From: Gammaproteobacteria bacterium
Lineage (GTDB): Bacteria; Pseudomonadota; Gammaproteobacteria; Pseudomonadales; Azotimanducaceae
Direction of reading: 5' to 3'
Length of the DNA: 64,000 nucleotides
Assembly: GCA_026707735.1 (NCBI GenBank)
Contig: JAPOWH010000007.1
Span: forward strand, 62,001 to 126,000
Position numbers and translations under genes: made by a program. This document shows positions 45,101-55,260 of the stretch, piece by piece; positions within the stretch are counted from its first letter, which is position 1, and every line of letters starts with the position of its first letter. The notes below the pieces were generated by a model. It ran no database searches. It was not told the origin of the DNA and worked only from the letters and a program-made list of their open reading frames with translations.

Positions 45101-45193
45101 CCGTTGGTGAGCCTAGTTCTAGTGCAATCCACCACTCATAGAGATGTAATCTGCTAGATTTGTACTAGGCTCGTCTGCGTGACGGCAAAGTAT

Positions 45194-45254
45194 GTGTGTA
45201 TTTGTACATGTTAACACACGTACATTGCAGTGCTAGGCGTAGGATTTAGCCTAG
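45194..45254. repeat. Cluster of short inverted repeats between radA and the TauD-like gene
   Basis: GTGTGT (45194-45199) pairs with ACACAC (45214-45219), with TGTACA inside the loop. Further on, CTAGGC (45233-45238) pairs with GCCTAG (45249-45254) around ten bases. The second is 26-47 bases past the stop of the dioxygenase gene and could be a weak hairpin terminator, although no T-run follows. Confidence 0.3.
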
Positions 45255-45279
45255 AGCCCAACACGGAGCCTTGAAAAAA

Positions 45280-46125
45280 CTAGGACGGAACGTTTCCTTG
45301 AACAACAATCCGATGCATTACTCGTCGTTCGCCATAGTCGGCAACCGCGTAGTGCATCACGGACCTGTTGTCCCATAGAACGAGATCATCTAAGTTCCAC
45401 TTGTGCCTGTAGGTGAATTCTGGCCGAACAAAGTGGGAGAAGATGCGAAAGAGAAGAATTTCACTCTCGTCTGATGGCATACCAACGATGTATTTCGTGA
45501 AATTGGGGTTGACATAGAGAGCCTTATGCCCTGTTTCGTCGTGTGTGCGAACTACCGGATGAATGGAATCTTCTACATCGGGCCCGAAAACCTTGCCAGT
45601 ATGGAAAGCTTTCTTATCCTCAATCTCATCCTTTAGAGATGGCGGCAACGTCTCATATGCCTTGTGTTGGTTGGAGAAGATCGTGTCTCCTCCCGCGGAG
45701 GGCAATCGTCTCGCATGCAACCCCGTGTATTTTGGTGGAGTCGAATGCCAAGTCATATCGGAATGCCATCCTCCGCCAGCCGGGTGCGAACCAGGAAAGA
45801 ACTTGAACTGCCGCCCCTCTTCGGAGCTCCCAATCCACTGCACATATTGAGTGTCTCTATGCTTGGTTGCGGGATGCGTCAGCAGTTCGCCCCACCGTCG
45901 TCCAAAGTCCTCTAGTTCCAGAGCGGACAGTTGCTGGTTGGGGATTACGAGCAAATGATGCTTGAGCATTAACTCATGCAATAGATCGATGGTTTCTTGA
46001 GAGTCGTCGGAACCAACATCGAGTCCCTGCACGCGGGCACCCAGCGTCACGCTCACCGGCTCGATGTCGAGGCCAGAGTCGATATCCTGATCTACAAACA
46101 ATTCTTGTGGCTTCACAGTGGTCAA
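45280..46125 (-). CDS. TauD/TfdA-family Fe(II)/2-oxoglutarate dioxygenase
   Basis: A 281-residue non-haem iron oxygenase. The facial triad is His121 and Asp123 (GGWHSDMTW) and His258 (DNRSVMHYAV); the Arg in RRVMHR is the likely 2-oxoglutarate contact. Relatives release sulfite from taurine or sulfonates, or cleave aryl-oxy-acetates and alkyl sulfates. No sulfonate ABC transporter is adjacent, so substrate is open. It sits alone between dnaB and radA, an unusual place, and its promoter must lie in the 167-base gap next to dnaB. Confidence 0.85.
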   Translation of the reverse strand: MTTVKPQELFVDQDIDSGLDIEPVSVTLGARVQGLDVGSDDSQETIDLLHELMLKHHLLVIPNQQLSALELEDFGRRWGELLTHPATKHRDTQYVQWIGSSEEGRQFKFFPGSHPAGGGWHSDMTWHSTPPKYTGLHARRLPSAGGDTIFSNQHKAYETLPPSLKDEIEDKKAFHTGKVFGPDVEDSIHPVVRTHDETGHKALYVNPNFTKYIVGMPSDESEILLFRIFSHFVRPEFTYRHKWNLDDLVLWDNRSVMHYAVADYGERRVMHRIVVQGNVPS

Positions 46126-46292
46126 GGCAGTAATAGGGGTGTCAAATCATACAACGATACGACCAAAAGTTCGAACTGACCCCGTGCATCCGAACATGTG
46201 AGTCGTCGATATAGCTCAATTCACATAGAACGGCAACTTTGGAAAATCACGACCGTTACTGCATCAACGGCAATCTGACGCCCCAATGAAAT

Positions 46293-47804
46293 CTACGCCC
46301 ATGGAACTGATGGGTCGTCTTTGTCTGGTTCGCGACGGCTCCTGGATTCTTGTGTCGATGTCGTTCGACCTTCGGACGCATATTGGCTTTCGGGTCCCTC
46401 AAACTTCATCAGCGGCTCGGTGAAGTTGAGCTTTACAGTTCCGCGTGGTCCGTTCCGGTGCTTGGCGACAATGATCTCCGCCTTACCTCGGTCAGCCGTT
46501 TCCTCATCGTACACCTCGTCGCGGTAGATGAAAGTGATTAGATCTGCTGCCTGCTCAATTTCGCCGCTGTCTCGCAAGTCCGACATCTTGGGTCGTTTGT
46601 CGTTTCTCACTTCAAGCTGGCGGTTAAGTTGCGACAAAGCAATTACTGGAACCTTGAACTCCTTTGCCAATGTCTTTAGCGACCGAGTGATTTCGCCGAG
46701 CTCGAGCACACGCGAATCAATGCGTCGCGACGCTCGCACCAACTGAAGGTAATCAACGACGATGAGAGACAATCCTTGATCGTCGCCATTTTGTTCCCTG
46801 CGATTACGTGCTCTAATCTCCCGATTGACTCTCCTTGCATACGAACGCATTTCGTCGACTGAAATGCTAGGTTTGTCTACAACGTAGAAAGGCTTTGCAG
46901 TAAGCACTCCTGTTGCACTTTCAAGCTGCCTCCACTGCTGCGTATCCAATTCAGCGCGTTCAAGCTTATGAAACGCAATGGCGGATTGAGACGCGAGCAT
47001 GCGCATTACAAGCTGCTCATGGTCCTGCTCTAAAGAAAAGAACAGCACCGGTCGAGGATTCTCATCCAAGATGACGTGCTCGCAGATGTTCAACGCGAAC
47101 GACGTCTTTCCCATTGAGGGTCGACCAGCAATGATGATCAGGTCGTTGTTGTGAAATCCCCCTGTAAGATCATCAAGGTCCCAGAATCCAGATCGCAATC
47201 CAGGCAATCTGCCACCTGTTTCCCGTAGTTGTTCAATCTGGGTTACGGTGGGAGTAAGGACTTCCGCAAGACTATGGTGGAATTTCTCCCCCGTCTTGTC
47301 CTTCGACAGGGCGAGCACTTTGGTCTCGGATTCCGCCAACACGTCCTCGGGCTTTAGGTCTCCGGGCACGGTCGCAATGTTCTTAATATAGCTGGCGACG
47401 CCAATGAGATCTCGCCTTAGTGCAGTGCCCCGAATCATCTCTGCGTATGCTTCGACAACGCGAGGATCATGCATCGTCTCGTTGATCTCGAACAAATACG
47501 GATAGCCGCCAACATCGTTGAGCTTGTCCGCGTTGCGCAGCGCATCACTTACGGTAACTTGGTTCAGAGGGCTGCCCTGCGTTGCAAGTAGGCGCATGGC
47601 CTCAAAGATCGTGACATGTCGCGGTTCGTAGAAGTCGATTGATTCAACGAGTCCCGTCAATCTGTCCCAAGCGGTGTCGTCCTTCATCACACACGCTAGA
47701 ACCGCTCTTTCTGCATCGGCGCTATGCGGCAGGTCTCGAGGAATTGGATCGGTCTGGTGGTCTACTAGATAGTCGTCTAGGTTGGATTCGAAGCTGTCAG
47801 ACAT
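46293..47804 (-). CDS. dnaB: Replicative DNA helicase DnaB
   Basis: The hexameric replicative helicase, loaded at oriC by DnaC or DciA type loaders. I chose the ATG at 47804; an adjacent TTG at 47807 adds one codon. The protein has the N-terminal primase-interacting domain (starting PHSADAERAVLACVMKD), Walker A GRPSMGKTSFAL, Walker B IVVDYLQL and the arginine-finger region DLRDSGEIEQAADLI. About 503 residues with no intein. A disordered tail rich in Ser and Arg ends it. A DnaA box and an inverted repeat lie in the 171-base region upstream. Confidence 0.97.
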   Translation of the reverse strand: MSDSFESNLDDYLVDHQTDPIPRDLPHSADAERAVLACVMKDDTAWDRLTGLVESIDFYEPRHVTIFEAMRLLATQGSPLNQVTVSDALRNADKLNDVGGYPYLFEINETMHDPRVVEAYAEMIRGTALRRDLIGVASYIKNIATVPGDLKPEDVLAESETKVLALSKDKTGEKFHHSLAEVLTPTVTQIEQLRETGGRLPGLRSGFWDLDDLTGGFHNNDLIIIAGRPSMGKTSFALNICEHVILDENPRPVLFFSLEQDHEQLVMRMLASQSAIAFHKLERAELDTQQWRQLESATGVLTAKPFYVVDKPSISVDEMRSYARRVNREIRARNRREQNGDDQGLSLIVVDYLQLVRASRRIDSRVLELGEITRSLKTLAKEFKVPVIALSQLNRQLEVRNDKRPKMSDLRDSGEIEQAADLITFIYRDEVYDEETADRGKAEIIVAKHRNGPRGTVKLNFTEPLMKFEGPESQYASEGRTTSTQESRSRREPDKDDPSVPWA

Positions 47805-47909
47805 CAACGTATTGAGTTCGTCCCTGATACTCTAAATGTTCATGTTAGTACAGAAAATAGTCAAGCTGGCAAGCGCAAGTTTCGCCAGCTAACAAAAGCA
47901 ATTTGCTTC

Positions 47910-47945
47910 AGTTAGTCTAGTCCGCCAATATCGTCGAGACTAACT
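47910..47945. repeat. Inverted repeat upstream of dnaB
   Basis: AGTTAGTCT (47910-47918) and AGACTAACT (47937-47945) form perfect 9-base arms around an 18-base loop, directly beside a DnaA box. A second short palindrome, AAGCAA-T-TTGCTT (47896-47908), follows it in the rplI-to-dnaB direction. They may terminate the ribosomal-protein transcript or bind a regulator of dnaB. Confidence 0.4.
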
Positions 47946-47946
47946 T

Positions 47947-47955
47947 TGTGGATAA
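47947..47955 (-). promoter_or_regulatory. DnaA box
   Basis: TGTGGATAA on the plus strand (TTATCCACA on the minus strand) is a perfect R1-type DnaA box, about 143 bases upstream of the dnaB start. A single box of nine bases can occur by chance, but its place before a replication gene is suggestive. Confidence 0.5.
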
Positions 47956-47978
47956 GTTCTGTTTACGTTCTGAACTGC

Positions 47979-48425
47979 TTATTCTGCGTCTACTATTACT
48001 CGAATCGTGCGTGAAACGTCAGCATGAACGTGTATTGCCACTTCATACTCTCCGACTTCCCGAATCACTCCGCCCGCCATTTTCACCTCGCTCTTATTTA
48101 CTTCAATGCCGAGATCTGAGATTTCGCGAGCAATTTCCACGGGACCAACCGATCCGTAGAGTCGCCCCGCATCGACTGAACGCGCCAAGAGAGTGATCTC
48201 AAGGTCGTCAAGCAAAGCTGCGCGCTTCTCGGCACCTTCGAGACGCTCAATCGCCAACGCTTTCAGTTCGGCCTCGCGTTCGGCAAAGACTTTCCGATTG
48301 TCATCTGTAGCCTTGAGTGCCAATCCTTTTGGGATCAAGTAATTTCGTGCATAGCCTGGCTTGACTCTAACTTCGTCACCGAGGTCGCCAAGATTAGCTA
48401 CGCGGTCCAACAACAAAACGTTCAT
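47979..48425 (-). CDS. rplI: 50S ribosomal protein L9
   Basis: A 148-residue protein with the L9 N-terminal domain (MNVLLLDRVANLGDLGDEVRV ... GYARNYLIPKGLA), a long linking helix and the C-terminal 23S rRNA-binding domain. It lies 11 bases after rpsR. Order rpsF-rpsR-rplI is conserved. Its transcript probably ends in the region of inverted repeats before dnaB. Confidence 0.98.
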   Translation of the reverse strand: MNVLLLDRVANLGDLGDEVRVKPGYARNYLIPKGLALKATDDNRKVFAEREAELKALAIERLEGAEKRAALLDDLEITLLARSVDAGRLYGSVGPVEIAREISDLGIEVNKSEVKMAGGVIREVGEYEVAIHVHADVSRTIRVIVDAE

Positions 48426-48436
48426 GCTTCGATCCG

Positions 48437-48667
48437 TTACGAGTGATGCTGGTCGGTATAGGGCAACAGCGCAAGATAACGTGCGCGTTTGATCGCTCGA
48501 GCTAGCTGACGTTGATACCTTGCACTAGTTCCCATCATGCGAGCAGGCACGATCTTTCCAGTTTCCGTGATGTATTGTCGCAAGGTCTCCAAGTCCTTGT
48601 AGTCGATTTCCTTGATGCCTTCTTCGGTGAACCGGCAGGTTCTCTTGCGTCTAAAGTTCCTGGCCAT
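48437..48667 (-). CDS. rpsR: 30S ribosomal protein S18
   Basis: A 76-residue protein with the family pattern [63 protein letters not shown] (only its ends quoted by position here: residues 9-71). It binds S6 on the 30S platform. Two bases separate its ATG from the rpsF stop. The priB gene, found here in enterobacteria, is absent. Confidence 0.98.
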   Translation of the reverse strand: MARNFRRKRTCRFTEEGIKEIDYKDLETLRQYITETGKIVPARMMGTSARYQRQLARAIKRARYLALLPYTDQHHS

Positions 48668-48669
48668 AG

Positions 48670-49224
48670 CTATGACTCCTCGGACTTATCGTCTGAAGCG
48701 GAAGGCACGACTTCTGGCTCATCTTCCGAATCGGTCGCTAGTGCTTCCACATTTTCGCCGTCGCTTTCTTCTACGGAGGCGTCGTCTGCAATTTCCTCAC
48801 TCGATTCTTCCTCCTCCTGCATGGCCTTCTCTCGTGCCTTGCGCCGAGCGAGCATTTCTTCTTCCCTTCGTCGTTCGCGTTCGCGATCCCGTTCTTGTTC
48901 ACGTAGCTCCTCTTCGTAGATCTTGGACCTCTCTGTTTCAGGAGCCTTCCGCTTGAGGATCATGTTGCGCAGGACCGCGTCGTTGAACCGAAATGCGCTC
49001 TCGAATTCCTCGAGAACGCTTGAGGGAGCTTCAATGTTCATGAGAACATAGTGACCCTTGTGGATCTTGGAGATTGGATAGGCTAACTGCCGGCGTCCCC
49101 AGTCTTCGCATCGGTGAATAGCGCCACCTTCACGTTCGACCATGGCGCGATACCGTTCGATCATCCCTGGTACCTGCTCCGACTGGTCAGGATGGACGAT
49201 GAACACTATTTCATAATGTCGCAT
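48670..49224 (-). CDS. rpsF: 30S ribosomal protein S6 with long charged C-terminal tail
   Basis: I chose the ATG at 49224, preceded by GGGAG, over an in-frame start at 49278. Residues 1-95 are a normal S6 domain ([20 protein letters not shown] ... [19 protein letters not shown]). The remaining 90 residues form a highly charged extension: first a Glu/Arg helix (about 104-145), then an acidic Ser/Glu/Asp-rich disordered tail ending KSEES. S6 is usually 95-135 residues, so the 184-residue length is notable. In E. coli RimK adds glutamates to S6; here acidic residues are encoded. Confidence 0.95.
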   Translation of the reverse strand: MRHYEIVFIVHPDQSEQVPGMIERYRAMVEREGGAIHRCEDWGRRQLAYPISKIHKGHYVLMNIEAPSSVLEEFESAFRFNDAVLRNMILKRKAPETERSKIYEEELREQERDRERERRREEEMLARRKAREKAMQEEEESSEEIADDASVEESDGENVEALATDSEDEPEVVPSASDDKSEES

Positions 49225-49352
49225 GGATTCTCCCTTTGGCAAAAGTCCTCGAGCTTTCGACTGCATGTTCGAGAACAAGGAGTAGTGTTGAAATTGCGAA
49301 CCGAAGTTCGCAGACCAGTATTTTAGCCGAAGTGGCTAGGTCAGCGGCTTGT

Positions 49353-50147
49353 TTATGTATTGCGACGCTTTGTGTCCTGCTCCTTGTTCTGGTGAGCTTG
49401 CGCGCGCTGGCGAATGGCTTCATACAACAAGACTCCCGTCGCAACCGCGACATTTAGACTCTCGATCTGCCCTAGCATGGGAATCCCAACAATCTGATCG
49501 CACTTTGACGCGGTCAATGCTCTAAGACCTTTCTCTTCGCCCCCTGTCACGATCACCGTTGGCACGGTCAGGTCCACGTCGCTGTAGCTTGTGCTGGCCG
49601 AATGATCTGAGCCGATAATCCAGCATCCTTGGTTCTTTAGCCAATCCAATCTTCGTGCAAGATTGGCCACGTGCACAACGAACATCGACTCCAAAGCTCC
49701 CATCGACGTCCGATACACCGTGTCGGTCAGCGGTGCACTGCGACTCCTTCCAAGCAGCACGGCATCGACGCCGGCTCCCTCTGCAGTTCGCAAACAAGCC
49801 CCAACGTTGCGAGGATCCACAACACCGTCGAGACCCAAGATCAAAGGAGTCTGCCACGTCGCAAACACCTCCTGCAGTTCACTTTCTGTTTTGGCAACTA
49901 TCGAGTCGACATCTAGCACGACTCCTTGATGCGGTGCGCCATCGGTGATTCGATTTAGCGTTGAGCGAGGCACCGACTTGACCGCAACACGCTGCTCTTT
50001 GGCTAGAGTCCGTATAGCTTGCAGACGTTTGCCGTGAAATCCATCGGCGATCAAGACCCTACGCACTCGTTGCGGCGACTCCTTCAGCACCGAAGTCGCG
50101 CCATGAATTCCATATACACGATCCGAACTCTGAGGCCTACTCATCAT
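49353..50147 (-). CDS. rlmB: 23S rRNA (guanosine-2'-O)-methyltransferase RlmB
   Basis: RlmB methylates the 2'-O of G2251 in the 23S P-loop. The frame opens earlier inside rnr; the ATG at 50147 overlaps the rnr stop in an ATGA arrangement (a second ATG follows directly), giving 264 residues. The N-terminal L30e-like domain starts VYGIHGATSVLKESP, and the SPOUT motifs are VVDPRNVGACLRTAEGAGVD, VTGGEEKGLR and IPMLGQIESLNVAVATGVLL. The tail is rich in Gln, Lys and Arg. Order rnr-rlmB is conserved. Confidence 0.96.
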   Translation of the reverse strand: MMSRPQSSDRVYGIHGATSVLKESPQRVRRVLIADGFHGKRLQAIRTLAKEQRVAVKSVPRSTLNRITDGAPHQGVVLDVDSIVAKTESELQEVFATWQTPLILGLDGVVDPRNVGACLRTAEGAGVDAVLLGRSRSAPLTDTVYRTSMGALESMFVVHVANLARRLDWLKNQGCWIIGSDHSASTSYSDVDLTVPTVIVTGGEEKGLRALTASKCDQIVGIPMLGQIESLNVAVATGVLLYEAIRQRAQAHQNKEQDTKRRNT

Positions 50148-52087
50148 CGATCCCTGCGCTGTCTCTTGAATTTCAGCTTCCCCTTTCGAAACTCGTGCCC
50201 GATTTCGCTTTGTGTCGCGTCTATCAGGTCCAGCTTGCATTGTTCGACATCCACTGCAACGAGCCGTACTTTCATTACGTCTCCGATTTTGTATGTCGTG
50301 CCGGTGGCAACACCAACCAATTCCGAACCGTTGAGCTCGTAATAGTCGTCTTTGAGTTGTGACACGTGAACCATGCCCGATATGAAGAAACTGTCAAGCT
50401 CAACGAAAATGCCAAAGTCCTCCAAACGAACAATGTAGCCTCTGAACACCTTCCCGATTCTCTTTGAAAGCAGTGCACACTTCAACCAAGCATCCACACG
50501 TCGAGTAACGTCCGTAGCGCGTCTTTCGCAGAACGAAAGTTCGCTGCCAATGTCCTCTGCCAAGTTTTTGTTACCTGAAACATCGCCTTCCTTGTGCAAA
50601 ACAGACTTGATCAGACGATGCACAAGAAGATCCGCATATCTGCGAATCGGCGAAGTGAAGTGCACGTATTCGTCGAGTGCTAGGCCAAAGTGGCCATTGT
50701 TTTGAAACGAATACACCGCTTGCGTCATTGAGCGCAATACCTGCAACTCCCAAATCCACGGTGTACTTGTCGTAGACCGAATGGTTTCCAGCAATTGCTG
50801 CATTTCACGCGACGTATGGCCTTGCAACAGTCCGGATTCAAGAGAACTGGCTCGGAGGTCGTGTTTCAGTTCCGACAGCGACTTTGCATCGGGCCCGTCG
50901 TGTACGCGGTAGAGGGGAGATCGGTTGCGATCTTGCAGAAACTTTGCTGCGCATACGTTTGCTGCAATCATTGATTCCTCGATTAAACAGTGCGCTTCAT
51001 TTCGTTGATGGACGATCACGTCTGTGGGGGTTCCGTTAACGATGTGAACGACGGATTCTCGTTCGGTGAAATCCAGAGCGCCACGTAGTTCTCTGCGCTG
51101 TCGAAGAAGGAGATAGATTTCGTACAGGTCGCGCAAGGATTGGTTGATTGCATCTGAGCGACCCGCCAATTCTCCGTTTGTGATCTGCACCGCCTCGGTA
51201 TATGTCAATCGTCCAAACGATTGAATGGTGGCTTCGTAGAACTCGTAGGAATCAATCACCCCTTGAGAATCTAATCGCATATCGCACACGACGGCCAGTC
51301 TGGCTTCGTTTGGCTTCAATGAGCAAATGCCGTTTGACAGCTCATGAGGCAGCATGGGGACTACGCGATCTGGCAAGTACACCGAGTTCCCCCTGGACCG
51401 CGCTTCAACATCAATCGGCTCTCCGGCTTTCACATAGTGGGCGACATCCGCAATCGCGACACAAAGACGCCACGAACCCTCACCACAACGTTCACCAAAC
51501 ACGGCATCGTCGAAGTCTCTGGCCGATTCACCGTCTATGGTTACAAAGGGAGTACTGCGGAGATCTTTACGATTCGGTACGCCTGCCACATCTACGTTTC
51601 GCGGCAGTGCTTTGGCGCTGCAGTGAAAGGCTTGCTGATGTGGAACTTTGTAGGCGCGGAGCAAGGCGATCGCAGCGCGCGCAGATTCGTTGTCGGCTGT
51701 TAGGATTTCCTGGACAGACCCGCGCACCGTGTGTTGAGTGCTGCGGCTAACCTTGACCGTTGCGATGTCTCCATTCTGGAGGTCATTGGTAGGTTCGAGG
51801 GTGATGGAGAAACGTTCGGAAGGATCCAATGGTTGCAGTTTCCAACGATTTGACTCTTTGACGACAATTCCCGTTACTTCATCCGAGAAGTTCGAAGCTG
51901 GTTTTTGGCCGTTTACGAGTACATATCGGCCATGACTGTCCTTTGTTAGTTCGCCGTGGCGCACCATCGTCTTGAGCTGGACGGAAATTCCATCTGCATT
52001 ACGCAACAAGCCAACTAGCTTGCCGTATGGCGTCGGACCCGACTTTCGCAGGATTCTTCTTATGCGCGCTTTGGTGGCTTTCTTCAT
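50144..52087 (-). CDS. rnr: Ribonuclease R
   Basis: A 3'-to-5' exoribonuclease that degrades structured RNA and works with tmRNA in trans-translation quality control. From the ATG at 52087 it has 647 residues; a TTG at 52102 is an alternative. It has an N-terminal winged helix, cold-shock domains, the RNB domain with catalytic aspartates (TIDGESARDFDDAVF, Asp185/191/193/194) and a C-terminal S1 domain. It is shorter than the E. coli enzyme (813) and lacks most of the basic tail. The ssrA gene is in the same window but not linked. Confidence 0.95.
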   Translation of the reverse strand: MKKATKARIRRILRKSGPTPYGKLVGLLRNADGISVQLKTMVRHGELTKDSHGRYVLVNGQKPASNFSDEVTGIVVKESNRWKLQPLDPSERFSITLEPTNDLQNGDIATVKVSRSTQHTVRGSVQEILTADNESARAAIALLRAYKVPHQQAFHCSAKALPRNVDVAGVPNRKDLRSTPFVTIDGESARDFDDAVFGERCGEGSWRLCVAIADVAHYVKAGEPIDVEARSRGNSVYLPDRVVPMLPHELSNGICSLKPNEARLAVVCDMRLDSQGVIDSYEFYEATIQSFGRLTYTEAVQITNGELAGRSDAINQSLRDLYEIYLLLRQRRELRGALDFTERESVVHIVNGTPTDVIVHQRNEAHCLIEESMIAANVCAAKFLQDRNRSPLYRVHDGPDAKSLSELKHDLRASSLESGLLQGHTSREMQQLLETIRSTTSTPWIWELQVLRSMTQAVYSFQNNGHFGLALDEYVHFTSPIRRYADLLVHRLIKSVLHKEGDVSGNKNLAEDIGSELSFCERRATDVTRRVDAWLKCALLSKRIGKVFRGYIVRLEDFGIFVELDSFFISGMVHVSQLKDDYYELNGSELVGVATGTTYKIGDVMKVRLVAVDVEQCKLDLIDATQSEIGHEFRKGKLKFKRQRRDR

Positions 52088-52433
52088 GATTGTCTCTGGC
52101 AAGTCCGTATTCGCACAAGACTAGGCATCTATAGACTTCTACGGAACCCACGAGTGGGATGCAGCCAAGAGAGCGGAAAATCTACGCAAGAATGTGCACC
52201 GCACTAACGGGTGCGAATCAAGACATAATGTGAAAATATATTATACTAGAATTAGAATTGTTTGTTGGTTTAGTCCACCCACAGCGGACCGTAGGTCAGT
52301 TCCGACAATCAGCGTGACACTGTGGTCGCCAAACCGCTGTTGTAAAATCGTTTTTCGAGTTGAAGCGGGAAATCGCGCTCTTTGTGGGCTGCGGACTCTC
52401 GCCATCGACATTCCCGTTGCGCTTGCTCAAATC
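52088..52433. other. Intergenic region between rnr and tRNA-Leu
   Basis: 346 bases without a gene. It must hold the rnr promoter (minus) and the tRNA promoter (plus). An AT-rich patch is at 52231-52260. I see no hairpin terminator, repeat or short coding frame with a ribosome-binding site. Confidence 0.5.
52220..52247 (+). promoter_or_regulatory. Possible promoter for tRNA-Leu
   Basis: AAGACA (52220-52225) and TATACT (52242-52247) are 16 bases apart and match four and five of six sigma-70 bases. The start would be about 180 bases upstream of the tRNA, which is rather far, so this is a weak call. Confidence 0.3.
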
Positions 52434-52520
52434 GCCGAGATGGTGAAATTGGTAGACACGCCAGCTTCAGGTGCTGGTGGGGGCAACCCCGTGGAGGTTC
52501 GAGTCCTCTTCTCGGCACCA
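52434..52520 (+). tRNA. tRNA-Leu (CAG)
   Basis: An 87-base class II tRNA. The acceptor stem GCCGAGA pairs with TCTCGGC, followed by A and an encoded CCA (52518-52520). The anticodon stem CCAGC/GCTGG encloses the loop TTCAGGT, so the anticodon is CAG (52468-52470), reading CUG. A long variable arm and the GTTCGAGTC T-loop are present. Its position between rnr and the folE2-purA group resembles the pseudomonad arrangement. Confidence 0.97.
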
Positions 52521-52554
52521 AGCGCAAGATTGTTGACCAGCCGTTTCCGACTGA

Positions 52555-53505
52555 CTAAGGCACAGGTTTAAACCCATCGGGTAGTCCTTTGGCAACCATG
52601 CACACAGCGTTGTGAGCATGCAGGCTTTCGTAGTGCTCAACTCGCACTTGAAAGTCTACGACATCTGATTCCGCATCCAAACAGGTCTTCAATCGTCTGC
52701 CAGCGTCTTCACAAAACATCGGGTTCTGACCATTAAGCAGCGCAAACTCCTGTTCGTCAACGCGCTTAACGGCTGTTTGAACAGGTGTGGCTAGTGCGAT
52801 TTCCACGCTATCGATCAAATGCGTAAGTGGAAAAGTCTCAGAATTCGGGTCTACACGGACAACGACCCCTGCCGAGCTGCGCTGTCCATGGGGAGTCGCA
52901 ACTATTCCCTCATCCGACCCTAGCCAATGTCGGATGCGAGTCGCACTCACAGTACCCACGGATCCGAAATCCTGGTCAAATTGGTGCTGGATGGACTGCC
53001 TGGCCAATGCGGCTGATGCTGGACAGGTGCTCGAATAGTGAACGACGAACTGCAAGTCGACATGAACAGTTCCCTGCGCGTGCTCACCTCGAACAACGAC
53101 TGAGTAGTTGTTCCAACCGGCATGGTCAGAAACAAGTGCGGGACGACGCAGGTATTGGTCAAACGCGAACTCGACATACGCTCGAGTCGAGAAATCGCTG
53201 TGCGACTCTAGCATTTGAGAGAGGAAGTTGCTTACTGACACGGGAGCGAGGGGATGCTTGCCCGCTTTTTCGTCAAGGAGCATGTACAGACGAGACATGT
53301 GAATGCCTTTCGCTTTGGGGTCGCACAAATTCACGTAGAGCTGAACCGTGCTCGGCGCGCTGCGGACCTCCTTACCATCGCGGAACCGCATTGGAAGACG
53401 GATGCCGCTCATTCCAACCCAGTCCAACGGATCCTGCTCGTCCTTCAAGACACGCATTGCCACGTCCGGCATTACTTGATCGCCTATCGAATAGAGTTTG
53501 TTCAT
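52555..53505 (-). CDS. folE2: GTP cyclohydrolase FolE2 (type IB)
   Basis: FolE2 converts GTP to dihydroneopterin triphosphate, the first step of folate synthesis, without strict need for zinc. The protein from the ATG at 53505 has 316 residues; a start at 53532 would add nine. Conserved elements are GMSGIRLPMRF, KGIHMSRLYMLLDE, and YSSTCPASAALARQ with the metal-binding Cys161. In many bacteria FolE2 backs up zinc-dependent FolE under Zur control; I see no clear Zur palindrome upstream. The gene is tail-to-tail with the tRNA. Confidence 0.93.
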   Translation of the reverse strand: MNKLYSIGDQVMPDVAMRVLKDEQDPLDWVGMSGIRLPMRFRDGKEVRSAPSTVQLYVNLCDPKAKGIHMSRLYMLLDEKAGKHPLAPVSVSNFLSQMLESHSDFSTRAYVEFAFDQYLRRPALVSDHAGWNNYSVVVRGEHAQGTVHVDLQFVVHYSSTCPASAALARQSIQHQFDQDFGSVGTVSATRIRHWLGSDEGIVATPHGQRSSAGVVVRVDPNSETFPLTHLIDSVEIALATPVQTAVKRVDEQEFALLNGQNPMFCEDAGRRLKTCLDAESDVVDFQVRVEHYESLHAHNAVCMVAKGLPDGFKPVP

Positions 53506-53579
53506 GGTCAATGTCTGATCAGGTTTTCGCAATGCTATTGGTCAGTGCGTCCAACAATATGCGGCAGTTCGTGGCGCCG

Positions 53580-53783
53580 TCAAGTCGTTGGACTAGAAAT
53601 GCTTGACTTCTCCGCGTCGGTCAGTTCCCGCGCTTCGGCAACAACCATGACCGGTATGCCGTCTTTTACAGGATAGGCCAACCCGGCGGCAGACGACCAA
53701 AGCTCATTGGACGTTTTGTTGTAGACCAATTCTTTCTTCGTGAGCGGACACACGAGAATGTCAAGCAACTTTGGGTCAATCAT
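53580..53783 (-). CDS. Trm112/YcaR family protein
   Basis: A 67-residue protein matching UPF0434/Trm112: [18 protein letters not shown], then [20 protein letters not shown]. Eukaryotic and archaeal Trm112 activate methyltransferases; the bacterial function is poorly known. Only one of the usual zinc cysteines is present, as in many bacterial members. It lies 29 bases downstream of purA and may share its transcript. Confidence 0.9.
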   Translation of the reverse strand: MIDPKLLDILVCPLTKKELVYNKTSNELWSSAAGLAYPVKDGIPVMVVAEARELTDAEKSSISSPTT

Positions 53784-53812
53784 GCGGATATTTTACGTTT
53801 CGGTCAATGGGT

Positions 53813-55132
<1,320 letters not shown>

Positions 55133-55206
55133 TTAACAGCATGTTTCTTGGATTTGGTTCGCACGCGAGAGGACACGCGAGCAGGGCAACTGGAACTCTC
55201 GCCCAC

Positions 55207-55246
55207 CTTAAAGCCATTGCGCCAGGAATAGCGCAATGGCTTTAAG
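55207..55246. terminator. Perfect 16-base hairpin between hflC and purA
   Basis: CTTAAAGCCATTGCGC (55207-55222) and its exact complement (55231-55246) enclose an eight-base loop. It begins 15 bases past the hflC stop on the minus strand. The ends are A/T-rich, but there is no long T-run, so it may act as a terminator, an mRNA-stabilising 3' hairpin, or both. Confidence 0.6.
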
Positions 55247-55260
55247 ACAACAAGACTAGC

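Noticed and set aside
51202-51750. 182-residue plus-strand frame opposite rnr
   Set aside because: Composition (Trp, Arg, His and Ser rich) and full overlap with the conserved RNB domain mark it as a shadow.
52827-53606. 259-residue plus-strand frame opposite folE2
   Set aside because: It lies wholly opposite folE2 and the start of the YcaR-like gene and is rich in Arg, Cys and Ser, as expected of an antisense shadow.
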